This document shows, in pieces, positions 7,674-13,695 of a stretch of 23,285 nt of DNA (position 1 is the stretch's first letter; each line of letters starts with the position of its first letter). This DNA comes from F1-20-MAGs016 sp046086245 (GTDB lineage: Bacteria; Planctomycetota; Planctomycetia; Pirellulales; UBA1268), in the NCBI GenBank assembly GCA_046086245.1, contig JBJSXB010000026.1:1-23285 (forward strand), read 5' to 3'. The position numbers and the translations under genes were made by a program. Below the pieces are notes generated by a model. The model worked only from the letters and a program-made list of their open reading frames with translations. It had not been told where the DNA came from and made no database searches.

Positions 7674-8018
7674 TCAGCGGTACGCCTGGTTGCCCACGGC
7701 CGGGAAGCGGTAGCCCCCGAATCCGAAGGGCGCGTACACGGGCCAATCGCCCGGCCTGACGCCCGGCGGGACGCTGTAGGCACGCCACGTCGGCGTGCGG
7801 GGGAGCGTGGGGTTCACCCAGTATCGCCAGCGTCCGCCGCGCGTGACCGACGGGTTGACGCCGCCGCCCCAGGGTGCCTGCCGCTGGGGGGTGCCATGCG
7901 GCAGTGGCTTGGGGTCGCCGACGCGGCTGATGTCGTCGCCGGCGGCAACCGGCGCGATCAGCACCAGCGCGACGACGAGCCGGGCTGTGAAACCGGCGGG
8001 GTTGATGCGACGCGCCAT
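7674..8018 (-). CDS. Small secreted protein of unknown function, Gly/Pro/aromatic-rich
   Basis: A 114-residue protein starting at ATG 8018-8016, preceded by GAGG at 7-nt spacing. That start gives a classical signal peptide: basic MARRINP, hydrophobic LVVALVLIAPVAAG, and likely cleavage near AAG-DD. A longer frame to 8063 would spoil the signal. The mature part has few charged clusters, no cysteine, and is rich in Gly, Pro, Trp, Tyr and Arg, for example WRYWVNPTLP and YAPFGFGGYRFP. I recognise no family. It lies between the Ppx gene and the repair cluster on the same strand, with spacers over 120 bp on both sides, so it may be its own unit. It is probably a periplasmic or envelope structural protein; function unknown. 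Confidence 0.6.
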   Translation of the reverse strand: MARRINPAGFTARLVVALVLIAPVAAGDDISRVGDPKPLPHGTPQRQAPWGGGVNPSVTRGGRWRYWVNPTLPRTPTWRAYSVPPGVRPGDWPVYAPFGFGGYRFPAVGNQAYR

Positions 8019-8189
8019 GGGTGATCCTCGACGACGGGAGACGGCCTCGGTCGTCATCGACACGCCGCGATACCGCGCTTCGCCGCGGTGGGAAAGGCAG
8101 CGGACGTAGCGGTTTGGCCGGTTGCACCGCCGTCGTGCCCATCGGCCGGCGCGGCGTGTCGCGCTCGGACGGCACCCGGGACGACCGAG
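8019..8189 (-). other. Intergenic spacer between Ppx and the small secreted protein
   Basis: These 171 bp contain on the minus strand an imperfect stem (GGCCG at 8143-8147 with CGGCC at 8116-8120, and an inner GCAC/GTGC pairing) that could end ppx transcription. There is no U-tract. No convincing promoter or small gene was identified. Confidence 0.25.
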
Positions 8190-9929
8190 TCAGGCGGCAT
8201 CCCCCCCGGAATCGCCGCGCCCAGCGCGACGGGACCCATGGTCTTTGTCGCGACGTTTCCGGCCCGGCTCCTTGCCCCGTGAGCGGCCTCCGTCGGCCAG
8301 GTCGCGGGACCGTCCCTCCCACAGCACGCGCACCGAAAGGCCGAAGGCGCGCTCGAACAGGTCGGTGCGCCGCTCCGCTCCCCAGATGTCGACCTGCGGC
8401 TCCTGCTCGGCGACCACCTCGATCGTCACCCGATCGTCGTCCACCGCGACGACGACGTCACGGACCAGTTGCGACCGGCTCCGATCGAGTCCGCCGGCGA
8501 GGCGGAGGATCGCCGCCAAGCGCTCCACGCGCCGCTGTTCCTCGGGGGCGAGGCGTGCGAAGTTGTCGTGTTTCTTCTTCGGCAGGGCTCCGCGATGGTA
8601 GCGCGCGATGTTGGCGACGAACTCCAGGTCCCGGGGGCGCAGCCCCGGCAGCCTGGTGTTGCGGATCAGGTGGTAACTGTGCTTGTGATGGCGGTCGTAA
8701 TTGATGACATAGCCGACGTCCTGGAGGCGGGCCGCCCATTCGAGGAACGGGCGATCGCCCGGCTCGAGGCCGAGTGCGGCCGCCAGCTGTTCGAACAGCC
8801 GGCCCGCCAGCCGGGCCACCTGCCGGCCATGCTCCAGTTCACCGGAACAGGTGGCGGCAAGGCGCTCGATCGCCGACTCACGGAGCGCCGACAAATCGCC
8901 CGGCGCGGCGGCCGACCCGAGCGCGTCGTCGATCATTTCGCGAAGGAGGCCGTCGCGCACGCCGCGCGTGTGCACCACGAGCGTGTTGCAACGGAACCGT
9001 TTGAGAAGCCCGTCGACGATCGTCAGGCCGGCGATGATGATGTCGGCCCGGTCGGGGGTCATGCCGGGAAGGTCGCGCCGGACCCGCAACGGCAGCTTCC
9101 GCAGCCGGTCGAGCAGGTGCCGCACTTCGGCGTGCGACACCCGATAGCCCGCCACAGGCACGTCGCTCTCGCGCTTGCCGGCCATCACCAGTTCGGCAAG
9201 CGTCGTGAAGGTACCCCCGGAGCCGACGAGGAAATGCGGAGCGAACGGGGGCCGGGTGGTGCGTTTCTTCAGGCATGCCGCCACCTCCGCCTCCAGCCCG
9301 GCGAACGCCTCGATCCCGACGGCATCGGCGACGCCGCAGGCCTCGGTGAGCCGCACCGCCCCCAGTGGCGTCGTGAAAATCGCCTCGATGAGCGTGCCCG
9401 TCGCGTAGACGATCTCGGTGCTGCCCCCACCGATGTCGGCGATGACCACGTTGCGACCGTCCAGGTCGATCGCATGCTGCACGCTGCTGAAGGCGAGCCG
9501 CGCCTCCCGTTCGGCCGTGATCACCTCGACCTCGATGCCCACCTCCTCGCGCACGCGGCGGCAGAACTCCGGCCCGTTGAGCGCCTCGCGCACCGCACAG
9601 GTGGCGATCGTGCGCAACGCCGTCACCTGGAATCCGGCGGCGATTTGCCGAAACGACGCCAGTGCCTCGAGCGTGTGGGCCATTGACGCCTCGTCGAGGC
9701 GGCCGGTCGCCGACACGCTGCGGCCAAGGCGGGTCGGTTCCCGTTCCTCGTCGACGATCCGGTAACCGCCGCCGCGCAAGGCCTCCGCGACGATCAGGCG
9801 GACGCTGTTGGAGCCGATGTCGATCGCCCCGAGCCGCGTGGTCATCTCGGGCGAGAGGTAGATCTGCTTGTCTTCTTCGACCGGCTCGCGCATGGGGGCA
9901 ACCCGGAGAATGCGGTCCACCGTCGCCAT
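8190..9929 (-). CDS. Ppx/GppA family phosphatase (exopolyphosphatase / pppGpp phosphatase)
   Basis: An ASKHA-fold phosphatase that hydrolyses terminal phosphates of polyphosphate or converts pppGpp to ppGpp; sequence alone does not separate the two. Motifs are GAIDIGSNSVRLIV (34-47), ITAEREARLAF (137-147, with E140 in the catalytic glutamate region) and ADIGGGSTE (164-172). The C-terminal HD-like domain carries LEWAARLQDVGYVI and RHHKHSYHLIRN. At 579 residues it resembles long Ppx-type members with the helical C-terminal domain. ATG 9929 was chosen because GGAGG lies 4 nt upstream; internal ATGs at residues 13 and 29 are alternatives, leaving residues 1-30 as an unusual leader. The last ~40 residues are very basic and low in complexity (RSRGKEPGRKRRDK), outside the core fold. 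It is divergent from ribF. Confidence 0.92.
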   Translation of the reverse strand: MATVDRILRVAPMREPVEEDKQIYLSPEMTTRLGAIDIGSNSVRLIVAEALRGGGYRIVDEEREPTRLGRSVSATGRLDEASMAHTLEALASFRQIAAGFQVTALRTIATCAVREALNGPEFCRRVREEVGIEVEVITAEREARLAFSSVQHAIDLDGRNVVIADIGGGSTEIVYATGTLIEAIFTTPLGAVRLTEACGVADAVGIEAFAGLEAEVAACLKKRTTRPPFAPHFLVGSGGTFTTLAELVMAGKRESDVPVAGYRVSHAEVRHLLDRLRKLPLRVRRDLPGMTPDRADIIIAGLTIVDGLLKRFRCNTLVVHTRGVRDGLLREMIDDALGSAAAPGDLSALRESAIERLAATCSGELEHGRQVARLAGRLFEQLAAALGLEPGDRPFLEWAARLQDVGYVINYDRHHKHSYHLIRNTRLPGLRPRDLEFVANIARYHRGALPKKKHDNFARLAPEEQRRVERLAAILRLAGGLDRSRSQLVRDVVVAVDDDRVTIEVVAEQEPQVDIWGAERRTDLFERAFGLSVRVLWEGRSRDLADGGRSRGKEPGRKRRDKDHGSRRAGRGDSGGDAA

Positions 9930-9977
9930 GATACCTCCGGCGGCAGGCCGGCTCGCTGCGCGGGGGCGCCGATCGGC

Positions 9978-9983
9978 TAGACT
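9978..9983 (+). promoter_or_regulatory. Possible -10 element for ribF
   Basis: TAGACT lies 76 nt before the proposed ribF start, in the divergent gap with ppx. No recognisable -35 hexamer sits at the right distance, so the call is weak. The start site would fall just before the inverted repeat at 9995-10014. Confidence 0.25.
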
Positions 9984-9994
9984 CGACCGGGTCG

Positions 9995-10014
9995 GCGGGC
10001 GCGCACGCGCCCGC
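9995..10014. repeat. Perfect 9-bp inverted repeat with 2-nt centre in the ppx/ribF divergent gap
   Basis: GCGGGCGCG (9995-10003) is followed by CA and by its exact reverse complement (10006-10014). It lies in the predicted ribF leader. It could be an operator for a dimeric regulator, a leader hairpin, or chance in GC-rich DNA. Confidence 0.5.
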
Positions 10015-10059
10015 TGCGTGCCGCCGCATCTTCACCTCGCCTCCCCTCCGATCGACGCC

Positions 10060-11076
10060 GTGCCCACGCCTCCGCCGACTGCCCGTCCACCGCACGTCTT
10101 CTCGGCGACGGGGCGCTGGAATCCCGGCCGGGCCGGGTGTGTGGTGGCGGTCGGTAATTTCGACGGTGTTCACGTCGGCCACGCCGCGATCGCGCGGCGC
10201 CTCGTGGCCCGTGCCGAGGCGACAGGCGTGGCGAGCGTGGCGGTGACGTTCCACCCCCATCCATCGACGATCCTCCGTCCCGACGCCGCGCCGCCGGCAC
10301 TCACCACTCCGCGGCGGCGGGCCGAATTGCTGGCACAGCTGGGAGTCGATGCCGTCGTCGTCCAGCCGGCCGACCGCGCCCTGCTGGCAGAAGCGCCGGA
10401 GACCTTCTTCGCGGACATGCTCGTCGGACGGCTCGGTGCCCGTGCCATCGTCGAGGGGGCCGACTTCCGCTTCGGTGCCGGGCGGCGGGGCGACGTGGAA
10501 CTGCTGGGCGGATTGTGCGCCGCCGCGGGCATTCCCCTCGACGTCGTGCCCCCGGTAATCGACGGGGCCGGCCTGGTGTCGAGCTCGCGGCTCCGGCGGT
10601 TGCTCGCCGCCGGCGACGTCGCCTCCGCCAATCGCCTGCTCACGGCGTGCTACCGGATCAGCGGCCGCGTGGTCGAAGGGGCGAAACGCGGGCGCACGCT
10701 CGGCTTCCCGACCGCCAATCTGTCGGCGATCGCCACGCTCCTGCCTGCCGGCGGCGTCTATGCCGCCCGAGTCGCGGTCGCCGACGACGCCCACGCCGGC
10801 TCCGTGTGGCCGGCGGCGGTGCATGTCGGACCGAGCGTCACTTTCGGGGCCACCGAGCCGACCGTGGAGGCACACCTGCTCGGTTTTCGTGGTGACCTCT
10901 ACGGCACCGTCGTGCACGTTGACTTCGTCGAACGGCTGCGCGACACTCGCGGATTTTCCTCGGTCGACGACCTCGTCGCGCAGCTCACCGCCGACGCCGC
11001 CCGGGCCGCGGTGTCGGTCGGGGCGCCCGCGACGGCCGTCGTTCCGGAATCCCTGACGCCGACGGAGGGCCGATGA
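10060..11076 (+). CDS. ribF: Bifunctional riboflavin kinase / FAD synthetase (RibF)
   Basis: Phosphorylates riboflavin to FMN and adenylylates FMN to FAD in the cytoplasm. The N-terminal nucleotidyltransferase domain has GNFDGVHVGH (32-41), FHPHP (64-68), FRFG (136-139) and SSSRLRRLLAAGD (174-186). The C-terminal kinase domain has RISGRVVEGAKRGRTLGFPTAN (199-220), GVYA (232-235), HVGPSVTF (255-262) and VEAHLLGFRGDLYG (269-282). GTG 10060 gives 338 residues, near the usual ~310. The open frame reaches back to 9868, but upstream starts overlap the divergent ppx gene and encode Arg-rich non-family sequence. No clear Shine-Dalgarno precedes the GTG, so the start is tentative. The stop overlaps the next ATG as ATGA. 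Confidence 0.93.
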   Translation: MPTPPPTARPPHVFSATGRWNPGRAGCVVAVGNFDGVHVGHAAIARRLVARAEATGVASVAVTFHPHPSTILRPDAAPPALTTPRRRAELLAQLGVDAVVVQPADRALLAEAPETFFADMLVGRLGARAIVEGADFRFGAGRRGDVELLGGLCAAAGIPLDVVPPVIDGAGLVSSSRLRRLLAAGDVASANRLLTACYRISGRVVEGAKRGRTLGFPTANLSAIATLLPAGGVYAARVAVADDAHAGSVWPAAVHVGPSVTFGATEPTVEAHLLGFRGDLYGTVVHVDFVERLRDTRGFSSVDDLVAQLTADAARAAVSVGAPATAVVPESLTPTEGR

Positions 11077-12065
11077 GACTCGACTGGGGCGCGGTGCTCG
11101 ACGTGATCCATGCCGCCGGCACGGTGGTCCTCACCAGCCACGTGCGGCCCGACTGCGACGCGTTGGGCAGCGAGTTGGGGATGCTCGGCATTCTCGAGGC
11201 GATTGGCAAGTCGGTGCGGATCGTCAACGCACAGGCCACGCCCGCCGGCCTCCGCTGGATCGATCCCCGGGGTCGGATCGAATCGCTCGCCGGCGGCGTC
11301 GATCCCGCCGCGCTTGCCGCGACCGATCTGTTCATCGTCCTCGACACGAGTGCCTGGGCGCAACTCGGGGCGATGGGGGAGGTGATCCGCGCCCACCGCG
11401 ACCGCGTGCTGGTGGTCGATCACCATGTCAGTGAAGACGATCTCTCCGACCGCTGGTTCAAAGACCCCACCGCCGAGGCGACCGCGCGGATCGTCGTCGA
11501 GATCGGGATGCGCTTGAAGGTGCCGCTCACCGAGCCGATCGCCACCCCCCTGTACGCGGGCTTGTCGACCGATACCGGCGGCTTCCGTTTCCCGTCGACG
11601 AGTGCCGAAACCTTCCGCATCGCCGCCCGCCTCGTCGAGGCGGGCGCGAGCCCGCCGATGGTCTATCGCGAATTGTTCGAGCAGGATTCGATCGGCCGCT
11701 TGCACCTCGTCGGGCGCACGCTCGCCGGCGCGGCCGTCTCGCACGACGGGCGGGTGATCACGTCGGTGGTCCGACTGGCCGACCTCCGCGAGGCGGGCGC
11801 ACAGCCGAGTGACACGGAGGATCTCGTCAATCTCACCCTCGCCGTCAAGGGAACGGCGCTGGCGGTGATCCTCATCGAGCAACCCGACGGTCGGGTGAAG
11901 GTGAGTTTTCGCAGCCGCAGCCACGTCGATGCCAGCACGCTGGCGGCGACCTTCGGTGGCGGCGGCCACCGGGCCGCCGCGGGCACGATCCTCGCGGGGC
12001 CTTTCGACGACGCCTTCGCCAAGGTTGCCGCCGCCGTCGATGCCGCCTGGCGCGCGGGGGCCTGA
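11073..12065 (+). CDS. nrnA: DHH-family phosphoesterase, NrnA-like (oligoribonuclease / pAp phosphatase)
   Basis: Degrades short RNA oligonucleotides and, in characterised relatives, dephosphorylates pAp or cyclic dinucleotide breakdown products. The DHH domain shows SHVRPDCDALGS (22-33, with H23, D27 and D29 as metal ligands), D91 in VLDTS, VDHH (115-118) and STDTGGFRF (165-173). The DHHA1 domain ends with FGGGGHRAAAG (294-304). The length of 330 residues is typical. ATG 11073 overlaps the ribF TGA (ATGA), so the two are probably cotranslated. Assignment to the family is firm; substrate choice within the family is inferred. Confidence 0.9.
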   Translation: MRLDWGAVLDVIHAAGTVVLTSHVRPDCDALGSELGMLGILEAIGKSVRIVNAQATPAGLRWIDPRGRIESLAGGVDPAALAATDLFIVLDTSAWAQLGAMGEVIRAHRDRVLVVDHHVSEDDLSDRWFKDPTAEATARIVVEIGMRLKVPLTEPIATPLYAGLSTDTGGFRFPSTSAETFRIAARLVEAGASPPMVYRELFEQDSIGRLHLVGRTLAGAAVSHDGRVITSVVRLADLREAGAQPSDTEDLVNLTLAVKGTALAVILIEQPDGRVKVSFRSRSHVDASTLAATFGGGGHRAAAGTILAGPFDDAFAKVAAAVDAAWRAGA

Positions 12066-12148
12066 CCGGTGGTGGCTCGTCGTCGCAAAGGCCCGCGCGA
12101 AGGGGCTCGCCCGGGCGTCTGAGCGAATCATGCGCTCGAAGAGGACCC

Positions 12149-12171
12149 GGGCCCTCTCGAGGCCGAGGCCC
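12149..12171. terminator. Possible hairpin between convergent nrnA and the downstream minus-strand gene
   Basis: GGGC plus CTC (12149-12156, one bulged base) can pair with GAG plus GCCC (12165-12171) just beside the stop codon at 12173. A smaller stem, GAGCG/CGCTC, lies at 12121-12137. No U-tract follows. The rest of the gap 12066-12172 shows no gene. Confidence 0.3.
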
Positions 12172-12172
12172 C

Positions 12173-12955
12173 TCAAGGCCAAGGATCCGGCACGACCCCG
12201 CGGATCGCCTCGTCGAGAGTCGCACGGAACTCGGCGTCGTCGAGCACGGCCCGCGCCCGTTTGTCGATCGCGCCGGCCTCCGCGGTGCGGCCGTCGACGG
12301 CGAGAAGCGCCACCATCGTCGCCGCCTCGTTGGCGAACATCTTCCGGGCGAACTGTGCCATCTCATCGCCGAACTTCGGGTCGCGGGCCATCTGCTCCTG
12401 CCGCCGATAGGCTTCGGCGAGCCGCTCGAAATCGGTGTCCGGTTCGATGTACTTGGCGAGGAGGCGGTATTCCTTCGCGCGCACCAGTGCCGGCCGGGCG
12501 ATCAACAGCAGCACCTTCGCCATGTCCGGGTGCCCCCGCTCCATGGCCACGAACAGGTCCTTCGTCGCCCCCTCGTCGCCGAGAATGCCGCTGATCGCGG
12601 CGAAGTCGTGAAAGGCATCGAACGTCGACTCCTGGTCGAGGGCGGCGATCACCAACTTCCGGGCGTTAGCGCGCTTCGCCTCGAGTTTCACCAGGGCGGG
12701 CGGATACTGCTTCGCCAGTTCCTGCCAGTCGGCGAGCGCGAACGAGAGCCGCACCCCGCCCATCCCGGGATCGATGGCGACGGCATGGTCGTGGAACCAC
12801 TCGTGCTTCGCCAGGGCCACGGCGTAACGACCGGCGCGACGGTCGGCTCCGGCCTCGGTGAGGATCGCCTGCGGATCGGGCTGGGCCGGCGGATTCCAGA
12901 CGTCCGCCAGCGCGACGGTGCCGCCCAGGGCGAGCAGGAAGGTCAACGGTCGCAT
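12173..12955 (-). CDS. Exported protein of unknown function with helical-repeat-like body
   Basis: A 260-residue protein from ATG 12955-12953, preceded by GGAG at 6 nt. The N-terminus MRPLTFLLALGGTVALA is a short signal peptide with probable cleavage after ALA. A longer frame up to 13126 would overlap the Rieske start and destroy this signal. The mature protein lacks cysteines and is rich in alanine, leucine and charged residues, with amphipathic helices such as AGRYAVALAKHEWFHDHA and AQFARKMFANEAATMVALLA. This resembles TPR or Sel1-like solenoids, although I cannot place clean repeat boundaries. It is divergent from the Rieske/cytochrome b operon, which may be coincidental. No function is assigned. 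Confidence 0.65.
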   Translation of the reverse strand: MRPLTFLLALGGTVALADVWNPPAQPDPQAILTEAGADRRAGRYAVALAKHEWFHDHAVAIDPGMGGVRLSFALADWQELAKQYPPALVKLEAKRANARKLVIAALDQESTFDAFHDFAAISGILGDEGATKDLFVAMERGHPDMAKVLLLIARPALVRAKEYRLLAKYIEPDTDFERLAEAYRRQEQMARDPKFGDEMAQFARKMFANEAATMVALLAVDGRTAEAGAIDKRARAVLDDAEFRATLDEAIRGVVPDPWP

Positions 12956-13030
12956 GGATCGCTCCGGGGATGGGGCAACGCGAGATGGCCGGGGGCTGCC
13001 GATCATACCCTCGGTCGTGACCGTGGTGCG

Positions 13031-13058
13031 TCGAACAACCCCTCGCGGAGAGTACACT
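13031..13058 (+). promoter_or_regulatory. Candidate promoter of the Rieske/cytochrome b operon
   Basis: TACACT (13053-13058) is a fair -10 hexamer. TCGAAC (13031-13036) is a weak -35 match at 16-nt spacing. The leader to the GTG at 13120 would be about 55 nt. The gap 12956-13119 also has to hold the divergent promoter of the gene at 12173-12955, which I could not identify. Confidence 0.3.
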
Positions 13059-13119
13059 GTCGCCGCGATTCGCGGTCGGGCGGCCGACCGTCGCGACGCA
13101 CGTCGTCGGAGGAACACGC

Positions 13120-13695
13120 GTGGCACGACCCTCGGACGCGCATCGGGTGGCTAGCCCGGTCGATCACACCCCCGACGGCAGGCGGCGCTGGCTCGCGCGC
13201 GTGGCCGCGATCGTATGCGGCAGCCTGGCTACGCTCCCACCGGTGCTCGCCGCGGCGTGGACCTTCCTCGATCCGCTCTTCCGTCGGGGATCGGCGGCGG
13301 CCTTTCTGCCCGTCGCCCAACTCGATGCCATCCCCGACGACGGGGTGCCGCGCCGATTTTCGGTCGTGGCCGAACGCAGCGACGCCTGGACGGGGTTCGC
13401 CGCCGAGCCTGTCGGCGCCGTCTACCTCCGCAGGACGGCGGGCTCCGGTGAGGTGACGGCACTCTCCGCCACCTGTCCCCATGCCGGCTGCTTCATCGAG
13501 GTCGACGCCCAGGAGCGCTGCTTTCGGTGCCCGTGCCACAACAGCCGCTTCGCCATCGATGGCGGCATCGTCCACCCGAGCCCCAGCCCCCGGGCGATGG
13601 ACACGCTCCAGTGCCGGGTCGCCGCCGAGGGAGAGATCGAGGTGCTCTGGCAGAACTTCTACACCGGCATCGCCGAAAAAAAGGCACGGCCATGA
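13120..13695 (+). CDS. Rieske [2Fe-2S] iron-sulfur protein of a cytochrome bc/b6f-type complex
   Basis: Takes electrons from quinol at the Qo site and passes them to cytochrome c. The 191-residue protein has an N-terminal membrane anchor (about 27-49) preceded by RRRWLAR, a plausible Tat motif as expected for Rieske export. The cluster-binding boxes are complete: CPHAGC (119-124) and CPCHNS (137-142), with ligands C119, H121, C137, H140 and disulfide cysteines C124 and C139. The GTG start at 13120 has GGAGG at 7-nt spacing. The stop overlaps the ATG of the fused cytochrome b gene (ATGA), so the two subunits should be made in matching amounts. Confidence 0.94.
   Translation: MARPSDAHRVASPVDHTPDGRRRWLARVAAIVCGSLATLPPVLAAAWTFLDPLFRRGSAAAFLPVAQLDAIPDDGVPRRFSVVAERSDAWTGFAAEPVGAVYLRRTAGSGEVTALSATCPHAGCFIEVDAQERCFRCPCHNSRFAIDGGIVHPSPSPRAMDTLQCRVAAEGEIEVLWQNFYTGIAEKKARP

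Noticed and set aside
6111..8024. A 637-codon open frame on the plus strand opposite the ligase/exonuclease genes
   Set aside because: The minus-strand genes here have complete catalytic motifs and ATGA couplings; the plus-strand frame is low-complexity Arg/Ala/Gly/His sequence.
9930..10059. An FMN riboswitch upstream of ribF
   Set aside because: The gap is 130 nt and lacks the conserved RFN-element segments; only an inverted repeat is present.
8878..10917. A 679-codon open frame on the minus strand across ppx and ribF
   Set aside because: It is antisense to ribF and out of frame with ppx; its translation is Arg/Gly/His-rich without family motifs, as expected from a GC-rich shadow frame.
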